Of a stretch of DNA of 64,000 nucleotides, positions 37,160 to 46,855 are shown one piece after another; positions within the stretch are counted from its first letter, which is position 1; each line of letters opens with the position of its first letter. A program made the translations under genes and the position numbers. This DNA comes from Terriglobia bacterium (GTDB taxonomy: Bacteria > Acidobacteriota > Terriglobia > JAIQFV01). Below the pieces are notes generated by a model, which was given only the letters and a program-made list of their open reading frames with translations, ran no database searches and was not told the origin of the DNA. Location of the stretch: positions 40,336-104,335 of the forward strand of contig JAQUPQ010000003.1 of assembly GCA_028716525.1 (NCBI GenBank), given 5' to 3'.

Positions 37160-39106
37160 ATGAGTAAGATCATTGGAATCGACCTCGGAACGACCAATAG
37201 CGTCGTAGCCATCATGGAGGGGGGCGAGCCGACTGTTATTGCCAATTCCGAAGGCATGCGCACCACACCTTCGGTGGTGGCATTTACCAAATCCGGAGAA
37301 CGATTGGTGGGACAGGTTGCCAAAAGGCAAGCCATCACCAACCCCGAGAATACGGTCTTCTCCATCAAGAGATTCATGGGCCGTCGTCGGAACGAGGTTA
37401 GCGAAGAAATGAAGATGGTGCCCTACAAAGTCATTGAGGCGCCCAACGGGGATGCCCGCGTGGTCGCCATGGGCAAGGAGTACTCTCCTCCGGAAATCTC
37501 CGCCATGATTCTGCAAAAAATGAAACAGAGCGCTGAAGACTATCTCGGCCAGAAAGTGGAGCAGGCCGTCATCACCGTTCCCGCCTACTTCAACGATTCA
37601 CAACGCCAGGCCACCAAGGATGCCGGCAAAGTTGCCGGTCTGGAGGTGCTCCGCATCGTCAACGAACCGACGGCGGCCGCGCTGGCTTACGGTCTCGATA
37701 AGAAGAAAGACGAAACCATCGCCGTCTACGATTTCGGCGGCGGCACGTTCGATATTTCAATTCTCGAGGTCGGTGAAGGTGTAGTCGAAGTGAAATCCAC
37801 CAACGGAGACACCCACCTCGGCGGCGACAACATCGATCAACGCATTGTGGATTGGCTGATGGACGAGTTCAAGAAGGACGAAGGTCTGGATCTGCGCGCC
37901 AAAGGAAATGAAATGGCGCAACAGCGACTGCGCGATGCGGCCGAACGCGCCAAGATCGAGCTGTCGACCAGCATGGAATCCGAAATCAACCTGCCGTTCG
38001 TTACGGCCGATGCTTCGGGTCCGAAGCATCTGGTCAAGAAACTGACTCGCGCGAAGCTGGAACAAATGGTCGAAGACATTATTCAACGTTCTGTCGGACC
38101 CTGCCAGCGAGCCCTCGCCGATGCCGGTGTGAAACCCAGTAATATTGATGAAGTGGTGCTGGTGGGCGGACAAACACGCATGCCGCGCATTCAAGCGCTG
38201 GTGAAAGAATTGTTCCAAAAAGAACCCCACAAGGGCGTGAACCCCGACGAAGTAGTCGCCGTGGGCGCGGCCATCCAAGCAGGCGTGCTGGGCGGCGAGG
38301 TTAAGGATCTTTTGCTGTTGGATGTTACGCCGTTGTCGCTGGGCATCGAAACGCTGGGTGGCGTCATGACGGTTCTCATTCCGCGCAACACCACCATCCC
38401 GACCAAGAAGAGTGAAATCTTTTCAACGGCCGCCGACAGTCAAACTTCTGTTGAAGTGCACGTGCTGCAGGGCGAGCGGTCCATGGCCGGCGACAATCGC
38501 ACGCTCGGAAAGTTCCACCTGGTGGGAATTCCTCCCGCTCCGCGCGGCATTCCGCAGATTGAGGTGACGTTCGATATCGATGCCAACGGCATCGTCAACG
38601 TGCAGGCCAAGGATCTCGGCACCAACAAAGAGCAGAAGATCACTATCACGGCCTCCAGCGGCCTGTCGAAGGACGATATCAACCGCATGCAGAAGGACGC
38701 AGACGCGCATTCCGAAGAAGACCATCGCAAACGCGACGAGATTGAAGCCAAGAACCGCGCCGATGCCATGATCTACAACACGGAAAAACTGCTGAAGGAG
38801 AATCGCGAGAAGGTCTCGGCCGATGAGGCCAAGAATATTGAAGCGGCTCTCGCCGACACCAAGAAGGCCGTCGAGGAAGGGGGCCTGGAGCGCATCAACC
38901 GCGCCATCGAGAACCTCACGGCGGCTACGCATAAGCTGGCTGAAGCCATGTACAAACAGGCGTCGGCCGCTCGCGGTCCGGAGCAAGGGGGCGGAGACCA
39001 AACTCCTCCTCCGGGCGGCGCTTCCTCGGAGAAAACCGAAGGCGCATCCGGCAAAGAAGGCGACGTCATCGACGCCGAGTACGTGGACATGGATGACAAG
39101 AAGTAA
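37160..39106 (+). CDS. dnaK: Hsp70 chaperone DnaK
   Basis: 648 aa, normal length. The ATPase domain (1-385) starts [18 protein letters not shown] and contains [22 protein letters not shown] and [13 protein letters not shown]. The substrate-binding domain follows ([21 protein letters not shown] linker near 385-405, [13 protein letters not shown]). A helical lid leads to the acidic end [14 protein letters not shown]. It refolds proteins with DnaJ and GrpE. The cluster order dnaK, hsp20, dnaJ suggests joint heat-stress control, although a hairpin lies after dnaK. Confidence 0.98.
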   Translation: MSKIIGIDLGTTNSVVAIMEGGEPTVIANSEGMRTTPSVVAFTKSGERLVGQVAKRQAITNPENTVFSIKRFMGRRRNEVSEEMKMVPYKVIEAPNGDARVVAMGKEYSPPEISAMILQKMKQSAEDYLGQKVEQAVITVPAYFNDSQRQATKDAGKVAGLEVLRIVNEPTAAALAYGLDKKKDETIAVYDFGGGTFDISILEVGEGVVEVKSTNGDTHLGGDNIDQRIVDWLMDEFKKDEGLDLRAKGNEMAQQRLRDAAERAKIELSTSMESEINLPFVTADASGPKHLVKKLTRAKLEQMVEDIIQRSVGPCQRALADAGVKPSNIDEVVLVGGQTRMPRIQALVKELFQKEPHKGVNPDEVVAVGAAIQAGVLGGEVKDLLLLDVTPLSLGIETLGGVMTVLIPRNTTIPTKKSEIFSTAADSQTSVEVHVLQGERSMAGDNRTLGKFHLVGIPPAPRGIPQIEVTFDIDANGIVNVQAKDLGTNKEQKITITASSGLSKDDINRMQKDADAHSEEDHRKRDEIEAKNRADAMIYNTEKLLKENREKVSADEAKNIEAALADTKKAVEEGGLERINRAIENLTAATHKLAEAMYKQASAARGPEQGGGDQTPPPGGASSEKTEGASGKEGDVIDAEYVDMDDKK

Positions 39107-39173
39107 ACGCTCGTCTTCATCCCACGCCGGCCGGTTGTGAATTGCATTTGAAGGTAGAGTACGAGTACACTCA

Positions 39174-39205
39174 AGGGGCGGTATTTAACCGCCCCTATTC
39201 TTGTT
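39174..39205 (+). terminator. Hairpin between dnaK and hsp20
   Basis: AGGGGCGGT (39174-39182), loop ATTTA and ACCGCCCCT (39188-39196) form a perfect 9-bp stem followed by ATTCTTGTT. It resembles an intrinsic terminator, yet ends only 10 bases before the hsp20 ATG. It could attenuate dnaK transcripts or shape the hsp20 leader. Confidence 0.55.
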
Positions 39206-39206
39206 T

Positions 39207-39653
39207 ATGCCGCACCGCAGCGATTTCATCAAGGATCTGGCTCTTTTGCAGCAACGTTTCAGCTCGTTGCTGGAAGGGCTGCCGTTGTTCGACGCCGACC
39301 TGGCGCCGCCGCATGCCGCCGGATTGTGGATTCCGGTAGTCGACTGCTACGAAACGGAAGACAAATACGTGGTGATGGCGGAGCTGCCGGGCGTGAAACG
39401 AGAGGCCATCGATATTCAAGCCCGCGGTCAAAAGCTTATTTTGTCCGGACAAAAAAAATTGAGCTCGGAGCTTCAAAAGGAAACCTGCCACCGCATGGAG
39501 TGCACCACCGGAAGGTTTCAGCGGTCCTTGGAATTTCCCACGGAAGTCGATCTCTCCAAGGTGGATGCAAGCTTGAAAGACGGTGTTTTGCGGATCGTGC
39601 TTCCCAAGAGGGAGCCCAGTTCACGACGCATTTCCATCGAAACGAGCGAATAG
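39207..39653 (+). CDS. Small heat-shock protein, Hsp20/alpha-crystallin family
   Basis: 148 aa from ATG 39207 (a TTG two codons earlier is the alternative). The alpha-crystallin domain (about 38-140) shows VDCYETEDKYVVMAELPGVK, CTTGRFQRSLEFPTEVD and LKDGVLRIVLPK, the canonical G-V-L strand. It is an ATP-independent holdase that keeps unfolding proteins soluble for DnaK. No Shine-Dalgarno sequence is evident. Its leader carries the 9-bp hairpin at 39174-39196, and it lies between dnaK and dnaJ. Confidence 0.95.
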   Translation: MPHRSDFIKDLALLQQRFSSLLEGLPLFDADLAPPHAAGLWIPVVDCYETEDKYVVMAELPGVKREAIDIQARGQKLILSGQKKLSSELQKETCHRMECTTGRFQRSLEFPTEVDLSKVDASLKDGVLRIVLPKREPSSRRISIETSE

Positions 39654-39720
39654 CACCGTACGGAAAACCTGGGGAGTGGCAGCGCCAGCCTGAAGCAAGT
39701 CGTGGGTTCCAGCCTTTTCT

Positions 39721-40875
39721 ATGGCGGATCAAGATTTCTACGAAGTATTGGGCGTTAAACGTAATGCCAGCGCCGATGAAATCAAAAAAACCTATCGGCG
39801 CCTGGCCCGCAAGTACCATCCTGACGTCAATCCCGGAAACAAAGCGGCCGAAGAAAAGTTCAAAAAAGTTTCCGAGGCCTACGAGACTTTAAGCAATCCG
39901 AAGAAACGGGAAGCCTATGACCGTTTTGGAACCGTGGATCCGCGTGTGGCGGAGGCCGCCTGGGCTCAGGCGCGGCCCGGCACGGCGGGTTTTGATTTCT
40001 CCAATTTCGACTTTTCCAACCTTGACAACTTGGGGGAAACGCCGGGCGCACGCGGTGGGGTCAACTTCCGGGATATCTTCTCCCAGATTTTCAACACCGG
40101 CCGCGAAGAGGAGCCCTTGAGACCGGCCCATCGAGGGCGGGACTTTGAACAGTCTGTGACCTTGGGCTTCTGGGAAGCCATTCGAGGTGTGGAACTTCGT
40201 GTTCAGGTTCCGCAGTTTGAGACCTGCTCAACATGTGGCGGCACAGGGCGGGCATCAGGACGGTCCTCGATCGCTTGTCCGCAATGTCGCGGCACGGGAA
40301 CGCTGCCGCATTTGAGCGGACGCTCACGCGTTTCAGTGACCTGTCCGCAATGCCATGGAAGTGGAAAGCTCAAGGCGGCCTGTCCGTCGTGCCAAGGCAC
40401 CGGGCATACTCAAAAGTACAAGTCGATGAAGATCCGGATCCCCCCCGGAGCTCAAAGCGGCTCGCGCGTTCGCGTCGGCGGAAAAGGAGAACCCGGGGAA
40501 CAGGGCGCTCCGGCGGGCGATCTCTTCATTCTCATCCACGTGAGCCCTCATCCGTTTTTTAAGCGCGAGGGCAACGATATCCACTGCAAAATCCCCGTGA
40601 CGGTCGCCGAAGCCGCGTTGGGCGGACGCATTGAAGTCCCCACGTTGGACGGGCGGGCGGCCTTGAAGATTCCCGCAGCAACGTCCAGCGGCCAGAAATT
40701 TCGATTGCGCGGAAAGGGCGCACCCTCCACCAAAGATGCCAATCGCGGCGATCAGGTCATCGAGGTTGTCATTGTTCCCCCGGAGGCTTCCGATGAGCAG
40801 ACCAAGGAGCTGCTGCGGGAACTGAGCCGCCTGCATCCCGAAAACCCGCGGGCCCATCTGTTCGATTTGAAGTAG
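39721..40875 (+). CDS. dnaJ: Hsp40 co-chaperone DnaJ
   Basis: 384 aa. The J-domain (1-70) includes the HPD motif (KYHPDVNPG). A Gly/Phe-rich linker (about 80-125) follows. The zinc-binding domain has four CxxCxGxG motifs, [24 protein letters not shown] and CPSCQGTG. The C-terminal substrate domain holds [27 protein letters not shown]. This is a type I DnaJ that stimulates the DnaK ATPase. It lies 67 bases after hsp20; a ribosome site before ATG 39721 is not obvious. Confidence 0.97.
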   Translation: MADQDFYEVLGVKRNASADEIKKTYRRLARKYHPDVNPGNKAAEEKFKKVSEAYETLSNPKKREAYDRFGTVDPRVAEAAWAQARPGTAGFDFSNFDFSNLDNLGETPGARGGVNFRDIFSQIFNTGREEEPLRPAHRGRDFEQSVTLGFWEAIRGVELRVQVPQFETCSTCGGTGRASGRSSIACPQCRGTGTLPHLSGRSRVSVTCPQCHGSGKLKAACPSCQGTGHTQKYKSMKIRIPPGAQSGSRVRVGGKGEPGEQGAPAGDLFILIHVSPHPFFKREGNDIHCKIPVTVAEAALGGRIEVPTLDGRAALKIPAATSSGQKFRLRGKGAPSTKDANRGDQVIEVVIVPPEASDEQTKELLRELSRLHPENPRAHLFDLK

Positions 40876-40983
40876 CCCGATTGAGGAAGAAACTTTTTCT
40901 TCCCACTGGCGAGCTTCCTGAATTAGACTTATCGCCCGGCGGGTGGATCGAAAGAAGGACCTCGCGGCTTTGGTTGTTTGAGA

Positions 40984-41040
40984 TTTGGTTTTTGGAATTT
41001 ATTTGGAATTTGGATTCTGGGATTTGGAGTTTTGCCTTTT
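40984..41040. repeat. Heptanucleotide array upstream of the DnaC-like gene
   Basis: GG doublets recur at 40987, 40994, 41005, 41012, 41019 and 41026, in units GGTTTTT, GGAATTT, GGATTCT, GGGATTT and GGAGTTT. All steps are 7 bases except one slip of 11. Confidence 0.7.
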
Positions 41041-41051
41041 GCGGCAAGAAC

Positions 41052-41873
41052 ATGTCTATCGAAACCAAAGCATGTCCGCTCTGTAATGACACCGGCTGGG
41101 TGCCCATCGAGATTGCCTCCGACAAGCCGGATGAAGCGCCTTCGCGCAAGGTCCGCCGTTGCGACTGTCAACTGGAAGCCCGCGTACAAAATCTCCTTGA
41201 GCGGGCCCGGATTCCCAAACGCTACGAACATTGTTCCTTCGAAAGCTACGTGTTTACTTCCAAGACGTATCCCGGGACGGAGTCCCAGAAACGCGCTCGC
41301 GAATATGCCCGGAAATTTGCCGAGGAATTTCCCCTGGTCGATGTGGGACTGCTTTTTATAGGACCGTGCGGCGTGGGAAAAACCCATTTGACCGTTTCCA
41401 TTTTGCGGTCGCTGATCATCGACAAGGGCATCGCATGCCGTTTCTGCGATTTTCGAGAACTGCTGAAAGAGATTCAGAACAGCTACAATCCCGTCTCCCA
41501 ATCGAGTGAGATGGCCATTCTGGAGCCGGTGCTGAACGTGGATGTACTGGTGCTCGACGATCTGGGAGCCATTAAACCCTCGCTGTGGGTCCAAGACACC
41601 GTCGCCTACATTCTCAACAGCCGCTACAACGAAAAGAAGAACACTATTCTTACGACCAACTTCCTGGATACCGAGCCGCGGGGGGCCGAGGCTCCCGAAG
41701 ATATGCGCCGCACCAAACGCGAACGTGCGGCCATGAATTATCCCGCCGAAGAATCCCTCACCGATCGCATCGGCCTGCGCATGCGGTCCCGCCTCTACGA
41801 AATGTGCAAAGCCATCGACATGGATGGCCAGGATTTTCGCCAGGTAGTGAAACAGGCACACCACCGGTTCTGA
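41052..41873 (+). CDS. DnaC/DnaI-like AAA+ ATPase
   Basis: 273 aa from ATG 41052. The frame is open for 57 codons further, but that part is a repeat array. An N-terminal Cys set (CPLCNDTGW, CDCQ) may bind zinc, as in DnaI. The AAA+ core has Walker A GPCGVGKTHL, Walker B VDVLVLDDLGA and sensor I ILTTNF. Relatives load the replicative helicase (DnaC/DnaI) or assist transposition (IstB). No transposase is adjacent, so a helicase-loader-like role is more likely. It follows dnaJ by 176 bases. Confidence 0.85.
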   Translation: MSIETKACPLCNDTGWVPIEIASDKPDEAPSRKVRRCDCQLEARVQNLLERARIPKRYEHCSFESYVFTSKTYPGTESQKRAREYARKFAEEFPLVDVGLLFIGPCGVGKTHLTVSILRSLIIDKGIACRFCDFRELLKEIQNSYNPVSQSSEMAILEPVLNVDVLVLDDLGAIKPSLWVQDTVAYILNSRYNEKKNTILTTNFLDTEPRGAEAPEDMRRTKRERAAMNYPAEESLTDRIGLRMRSRLYEMCKAIDMDGQDFRQVVKQAHHRF

Positions 41874-41942
41874 CGAACCGGAAATTCCAAAGTCCAAAAA
41901 ACCAGATCCCGGAGGTTACAGCCCGTTGGGTTCAAGGTATTA

Positions 41943-41970
41943 GTGACGAGTGGCGAGTGACGAGACCGTG
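41943..41970. repeat. Short heptanucleotide array
   Basis: AGTGACG, AGTGGCG, AGTGACG and AGACCGT succeed one another in 7-base phase, the same unit type as the array at 13700-13783. Confidence 0.6.
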
Positions 41971-41982
41971 ACCGCATGAGTT

Positions 41983-42125
41983 TTGGTAGCACCTCCTGAC
42001 AGATTTGGTAGCGCTCGCCCCGATACATCGGGGCAAGGCTGTTTTTCTAGCCGGCGGACCTTGCCCGATACACCATTTTGCCGACTGCTGGACACCGCCG
42101 CCCTCAAAAAATGCGGTGCTACCAA
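41983..42125. repeat. 143-bp MITE-like element with 11-bp terminal inverted repeats
   Basis: TTGGTAGCACC (41983-41993) is the exact complement of GGTGCTACCAA (42115-42125). Inside are the hairpin GCCCCGATACATCGGGGC and GGCTGTTTTTCTAGCCGGCG, motifs that recur at 52331-52532. No coding sequence is present. With flanks it fills the 368-base gap before cyaY. Confidence 0.75.
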
Positions 42126-42241
42126 TTCATGGAATTTATCAGGCCCACGGGCGCCATTCCGGCCTCGTTCAAGCTATCATCGCTAACCGGCTTCGCTTTC
42201 GGGTATAATTTCGGTTTCAATCATGAGGATACGGACATCCA

Positions 42242-42577
42242 ATGACCGACCAAGAATTTTCTGATCTGGCTGACCGAACGTTGACGGACCTGGAAGACCG
42301 TCTTAATGAAGCCTCGGCCGATCTCGACATGGAAGTGGAAGCCGAAGGCGGAACCATCAAGCTGCTGTTTGATGATCCTCATCCCGGAACATTTGTCCTC
42401 AGCGCTAATCCGCCCGCCAAACAGATTTGGCTTTCGGCCCTCTCAACCAGCTTCAAGTTCAATTGGTCGGAGGAGAAGGATACGTTTGTTCATGAGAAAT
42501 CCGGGGAATCCATCAGCAGTTTGATCGCCCGCTTGATCAGCGAGCAAATCGGATTTACCCGAATCGTCACACTATAA
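42242..42577 (+). CDS. cyaY: Frataxin-like iron-binding protein CyaY
   Basis: 111 aa. The first helix ([24 protein letters not shown]) is followed by an acidic ridge ([19 protein letters not shown]). The beta-sheet [27 protein letters not shown] is the frataxin core. It modulates iron delivery and cysteine desulfurase activity in Fe-S assembly. It lies one base before ispG, whose product needs a [4Fe-4S] cluster, so the pairing makes biochemical sense. Confidence 0.92.
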   Translation: MTDQEFSDLADRTLTDLEDRLNEASADLDMEVEAEGGTIKLLFDDPHPGTFVLSANPPAKQIWLSALSTSFKFNWSEEKDTFVHEKSGESISSLIARLISEQIGFTRIVTL

Positions 42578-42578
42578 A

Positions 42579-43799
42579 ATGGCCATCATCCATCGTCGAC
42601 AAACAGCCAATGTGGTTATCGGAACCGTTTGTGTGGGGTCGTGCCATCCCATCGTGGTTCAATCCATGACCAACACCGACACCTCCGATGCCGCCTCGAC
42701 GGCTGCCCAGTGTGCGGCCCTGGCCCAAGCGGGAAGCGAGTTGGTTCGCGTGACCGTCAACATCGCGGAAGCAGCGCGAGCTGTTCCGGAAATTCGACAG
42801 CGGCTTGACGACCTCGGCATTACGGCTCCCCTCATCGGCGATTTTCATTACAACGGGCACCTGCTGTTGCGCCAATACCCTGAGTGTGCCAAAGCCCTGG
42901 CCAAATATCGCATCAACCCGGGAAACGTGGGGGTCGGCAAACAACACGATGAAAATTTCAAGACGATGATCGAAGTGGCGAAAGACAATGCCAAGCCGGT
43001 GCGGATTGGTGTGAACTGGGGTTCTCTGGACGCCGGGCTGCTCACTTCGATGATGGATGCCAACGCCCGGCTGAGGGAGCCCCGCGAGGCCCGCGAAGTG
43101 ACCCTGGAAGCCCTGGTTGAAAGCGCCTTGCGATCCGCTGAAATGGCCGAGCAGTTTGGCTTGGGCCACGACAAAATTATTCTGAGCGCCAAGGTGTCGG
43201 GCGTTCAGGATTTGATCGATGTGTACCGCAAACTGGCCGAGCGCAGCGATGCGCCGTTGCACGTCGGCCTGACGGAAGCCGGCTTGGGGATGAAGGGAAT
43301 CGTGGCCTCCACGTCCGCCTTGAGCGTGCTGCTCCAGGAAGGAATCGGCGACACGCTGCGCGTTTCCCTGACTCCGGCCCCGCAAGGAGATCGCACCGAG
43401 GAGGTACTTGTGGCCCAGCAGATTTTGCAATCGTTGGGCTTGCGCAGTTTTACCCCACAGGTAACGGCCTGCCCCGGCTGCGGCCGCACTACTTCAACAT
43501 TCTTTCAGGAGCTGGCGTCCGAAATTCAGGCTTACCTGCGCACTCAAATGCCTCAATGGCGTCAGAAATATTCGGGCGTTGAAGAACTGCGCGTCGCCGT
43601 GATGGGCTGTGTGGTGAACGGACCGGGAGAATCCAAGCATGCCCACATCGGTATTTCACTTCCGGGGACCGGTGAAGACCCCAAGGCCCCGGTTTATGTC
43701 GACGGGAAACTGTTCGTTACGCTCAAAGGCGATACCATCGCGCAGCAATTCAGCGAGATCCTGACCACTTATGTGGCGTCCCATTACTCCGTTCATTGA
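42579..43799 (+). CDS. ispG: 4-hydroxy-3-methylbut-2-enyl diphosphate synthase
   Basis: 406 aa. [40 protein letters not shown] and the cluster ligands in CPGCGRT and GCVVNGPGE are diagnostic of IspG/GcpE, including the three Cys of the [4Fe-4S] site and the Glu. It performs the penultimate step of the MEP isoprenoid pathway. The start lies two bases after the cyaY stop codon, so the genes are co-transcribed. The HTH-free, two-domain bacterial length is normal. Confidence 0.97.
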   Translation: MAIIHRRQTANVVIGTVCVGSCHPIVVQSMTNTDTSDAASTAAQCAALAQAGSELVRVTVNIAEAARAVPEIRQRLDDLGITAPLIGDFHYNGHLLLRQYPECAKALAKYRINPGNVGVGKQHDENFKTMIEVAKDNAKPVRIGVNWGSLDAGLLTSMMDANARLREPREAREVTLEALVESALRSAEMAEQFGLGHDKIILSAKVSGVQDLIDVYRKLAERSDAPLHVGLTEAGLGMKGIVASTSALSVLLQEGIGDTLRVSLTPAPQGDRTEEVLVAQQILQSLGLRSFTPQVTACPGCGRTTSTFFQELASEIQAYLRTQMPQWRQKYSGVEELRVAVMGCVVNGPGESKHAHIGISLPGTGEDPKAPVYVDGKLFVTLKGDTIAQQFSEILTTYVASHYSVH

Positions 43800-43804
43800 G
43801 ATTT

Positions 43805-43943
43805 TTGTCGGGTGGCGCAGACATCGAGCTCCTCAAGATGTCTGCGATTGAAGAAATTTCGACACGCTTCGATTGGATTGAGCTGTCATCCCGAAATCTC
43901 GCAGACATGTTAACAACACATATCGGCGCCACCCAAAATGAGT
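43805..43943. repeat. Degenerate inverted repeat with GGGTGGCGCAGACAT ends
   Basis: GGGTGGCGCAGACATCG (about 43810) and CGGCGCCACCCAAAATGAG (about 43925) face each other, with AGATGTCTGCGA and TCGCAGACATG inside. It appears related to the element at 29038-29190, and sits between ispG and the M28 peptidase gene. Confidence 0.6.
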
Positions 43944-44002
43944 TTTAGTTGCCTTGGATTCATGTTCGCAAATCCATCATCCCATTCCTCAAGGAGTCCG
44001 CA

Positions 44003-45694
44003 ATGAACAAAAAAGTTCTGATCGTGTCGTTGTTGTCTTTTCTTCTCATAGGCTCGGGCCTCATGTTGTGGGCCGCTGAAAAAGATCCGGCAATTCAGAA
44101 GGCGCTTTCCAGCATCAGCGCGAAGGATTTCTCCAGGATCGACAAAACCCTCTCTTCGGACGAATATGAAGGCCGCGCACCGGCTTCAAAGGGTGAAACG
44201 CTCAGCACCCAATTCATCGAAGGCGAATTCAAAAAGCTCGGGCTCAAGCCCGGTAATACCAACAGTAGTTATTTCCAAAAGGTGCCGATGGTGGGAATGA
44301 ATATTGAAAACACCGACGCCAAACTGGTTTTCGCCGGCAAAGACAAAAAAGAGGAACTGGCTTACGGCGACGACTACATGGCGTTCTCGGAGCGTGAAGC
44401 CCCCACGGTTTCTTTCGACGCCCCCCTTGTTTTTGCGGGTTACGGAGTGGTGGCCCCGGAGTACAAATGGAACGACTTCAAGAACGTCAATGTGAAGGGA
44501 AAAGTGCTCCTGGTCCTCGTCAATGATCCTCCCATTCCCGATCCCAAGGATCCCACCAAGCTCGATCCTCACATGTTCGGCGGCAAAGCCATGACTTACT
44601 ACGGCCGCTGGACCTACAAATACGAGGAAGCGGCGCGCAAGGGTGCAGTCGGGTGCATCATCATTCATGAGACTGAGCCGGCCGCGTATCCCTGGGAGGT
44701 GGTGAAAGGCAGCTGGAGCGGAGAACAATTCACGCTGGTGCAAAAGGACAAAGGCGCCTCAAAGATCGCCATCGAGGCCTGGATTACACGCGACCGCGCC
44801 GTGCAGCTCTTCAAGCTGGCCGGGAAAGATTTTGACGCTATGAAGAAGGAAGCTCTCTCGCGCGAATTCAAACCGGTCGACTTGGGCGTGACGGCATCAC
44901 TTACTTTAAATCAGAAACTGCGCCGCATTGAATCCAACAATGTGATTGCGAAAATCGAGGGCAGCGACGCGGCCGGAAAGAACGAGTACGTCATTTACAC
45001 GGCCCACTGGGACCACCTGGGAATGCGCGAAACGCCGCAAGGAAAGGAAATCTTCCACGGAGCGGTTGACAACGCCTCCGGCGTGGCCGGCTTGATCCAA
45101 CTGGCCAAAGCGTTCACACAACTGCCGACGCCGCCGCGTCGCAGTGTGGTTTTCCTCTCGGTCACGGCGGAGGAAAAAGGCCTGCTCGGTTCCCAGTATT
45201 ACGCCACCCATCCCATCTATCCGCTTAATAAAACGGCCGCTGTGATCAATATGGATGGAGTCAACGTTCTGGGAAAGACCAAGGACTTCACCATCATCGG
45301 CTACGGCCAGTCCAGCCTCGATGATCTCGTTAAGAAATTTGCCGCCCGGCAGGGGCGCGTTGTGAAATCCGATCCCACGCCCGAGCACGGCGGTTACTAT
45401 CGCTCTGATCATTTCAGCTTCGCCAAGGTGGGTGTTCCGGCGTTGGATCCCAAGAGCGGCGTGGATTACGTAGGCCATCCTGCAGGATGGGGGCTGGAGC
45501 AACAGAAAGAATACACCGCGAAGCGGTATCACAAACCCGCCGACCTGTTCGACCCCAACTGGAATTTGAGCGGCGCGGTTCAGGATTTGCAACTGTTGTT
45601 CGAGGTGGGCAACGACGTCGCCGATTCCTCCACCTGGCCGGAATGGAGCGCCAAGAGCGAGTTCCGCGCGAAGAGAGCGGCCATGATGAAGTAG
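44003..45694 (+). CDS. Secreted M28-family zinc peptidase with PA domain
   Basis: 563 aa from ATG 44003 (AAGGAG 6 bases upstream). A signal peptide (1-24) precedes a PA domain (about 125-270; VFAGYGVVAPEYKWNDFKNVNVKGKVLLV). The M28 catalytic domain (about 300-545) contains HWDHLGM, GAVDNASGVAGLI, TAEEKGLLGS and NMDGVN, the zinc ligands and catalytic Glu of the aminopeptidase Y/S family, plus a last His in the YRSDHFSF block. It likely removes N-terminal residues from peptides outside the cytoplasm. Confidence 0.94.
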   Translation: MNKKVLIVSLLSFLLIGSGLMLWAAEKDPAIQKALSSISAKDFSRIDKTLSSDEYEGRAPASKGETLSTQFIEGEFKKLGLKPGNTNSSYFQKVPMVGMNIENTDAKLVFAGKDKKEELAYGDDYMAFSEREAPTVSFDAPLVFAGYGVVAPEYKWNDFKNVNVKGKVLLVLVNDPPIPDPKDPTKLDPHMFGGKAMTYYGRWTYKYEEAARKGAVGCIIIHETEPAAYPWEVVKGSWSGEQFTLVQKDKGASKIAIEAWITRDRAVQLFKLAGKDFDAMKKEALSREFKPVDLGVTASLTLNQKLRRIESNNVIAKIEGSDAAGKNEYVIYTAHWDHLGMRETPQGKEIFHGAVDNASGVAGLIQLAKAFTQLPTPPRRSVVFLSVTAEEKGLLGSQYYATHPIYPLNKTAAVINMDGVNVLGKTKDFTIIGYGQSSLDDLVKKFAARQGRVVKSDPTPEHGGYYRSDHFSFAKVGVPALDPKSGVDYVGHPAGWGLEQQKEYTAKRYHKPADLFDPNWNLSGAVQDLQLLFEVGNDVADSSTWPEWSAKSEFRAKRAAMMK

Positions 45695-45716
45695 ACGATG
45701 ATGAAGTAAGAGACGC

Positions 45717-46420
45717 AGCCCCAAAGGGGCTGAATCCATCAGCCCGGGGTATTCACCCCGGGTGAAACCATCCCCCGACCAACGATCAACTCTGAAAGAG
45801 TTGCATAACATGGTTCTCTCCCCACAACCCACCCCCGAGAGAGAGGCATCCCATGCCGCAATCCTTAGCAAAGATTCTGGTCCACATCATCTTCTCAACG
45901 AAGGAACGATTCAAATTTCTCGTTGATGAACAAATCCGCCAAGAAATGCATGCATACCTACACACTGTCTTCAAGGCGTTCGATTCACCGACTCTGCTCG
46001 TAGGCGGGGTCGAAGATCACATTCATATCCTTTCTTCGCTTTCTCGCAACCATGCCATTGCGGAAATTATCCGCGAAGCAAAGCGAAATTCCTCCAAATG
46101 GATCAAGACCAAAGGAGGGATATACCGCAAGTTTCATTGGCAGAAGGGATATGGAGCGTTTTCCGTGAGCCAATCGCAGGTGAATGAGGTAAAAAATTAC
46201 ATTGCAATGTAAAAAGAGCATCATCTGAAAAGATCATTCCAGGATGAATTCCGAGCATTCTTGAAGAAATATGAGATTGAATATGATGAGCGGTATGTCT
46301 GGGATTGATCCGAGAAGGATCCCATGCCTATGTAACCCCTTTGGGGTAAGGACATCACGGTTCGATTCAATTACCCGGCGTGATTACGCCGGGCTGATGG
46401 ATTGAACCCCTTTCGGGGTA
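45717..46420 (+). mobile_element. IS200/IS605-like element bounded by composite hairpins
   Basis: Left end 45717-45762: hairpin AGCCCCAAAGGGGCT, then AATCCATCAG, then hairpin CCCGGGG TATT CACCCCGGG (loop included). Right end 46374-46420 is the mirror image: hairpin CCCGGCG TGATTA CGCCGGG, CTGATGGATT and AACCCCTTTCGGGGTA. A further hairpin CAACTCTGAAAGAGTTG stands just before the transposase. The ends and the single Y1 transposase suggest a REP-associated or IS200-type unit. Confidence 0.75.
45853..46308 (+). pseudogene. Y1 (IS200-like) transposase with an in-frame stop codon
   Basis: 152 codons from ATG 45853. The HUH motif is seen as DHIHIL near 54-59 and the catalytic tyrosine region as VNEVKNYIAM near 110-119. 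TAA at 46210-46212 then interrupts the frame. After it the same frame continues as KEHHLKRSFQDEFRAFLKKY and EIEYDERYVWD, the normal C-terminal helix. Family members have YIxxQ followed by xxHH here, so the stop probably replaces the conserved Gln (CAA to TAA), four residues after the catalytic Tyr. The product is probably inactive unless the stop is read through. Confidence 0.85.
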
Positions 46421-46855
46421 ATGGCTGAATTCATTCCCGTCTGATCGAGAGGACCATACCGCGCATGACGATTCTTCCAAACCCGTGCGCCCTGAAGAAA
46501 TTGACCGAGGAGGAATCCACACGCCGAGGGCTATTAGACATTTGCGCTCGAATTGCGGCCTCCTCTCAATATATTCATGAGAATCAGCCGCGCTTGTTCA
46601 AATAGATTCTCTGGATTACACAATTTGGACAGTGCTGGAAAGCGCACGAATTTGCAGTTAAGAAAGCATCGTCCGCTCGGCCTCATTGCTTCTATCATTT
46701 ATTCTAAGCTCAATGTGAAGAAAGCAAAACTATGAACTGTGGGTGCGTTACGCCGCTACGCCTACTTACCGCAGAGACGCTGAGGTCGCCGAGGCTGCGC
46801 AAAGAAATTCTTCTGGCGCCCGGCACCTAATTTGGGGGGAGAAAATTCAGGACAG
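46421..46855. other. Intergenic region with a dispersed repeat
   Basis: About 430 bases between the IS200-like element and korC. ACCGCAGAGACGCTGAGGTC near 46770 belongs to the same repeat type as 12112-12258. A 46-codon frame at 46465-46605 has no convincing ribosome site. No gene is claimed. Confidence 0.5.

Noticed and set aside
39174..39210. ROSE or fourU RNA thermometer for hsp20
   Set aside because: The stem does not sequester a recognisable Shine-Dalgarno sequence and has no UUUU-AGGA pairing.
41052..41873. IstB of an IS21-type element
   Set aside because: No IstA transposase or terminal repeats are adjacent, and the Cys-rich N-terminus is more like DnaI.
46465..46605. A 46-aa frame between the IS element and korC
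   Set aside because: It has no convincing ribosome site and no recognisable sequence; it may be a gene remnant.
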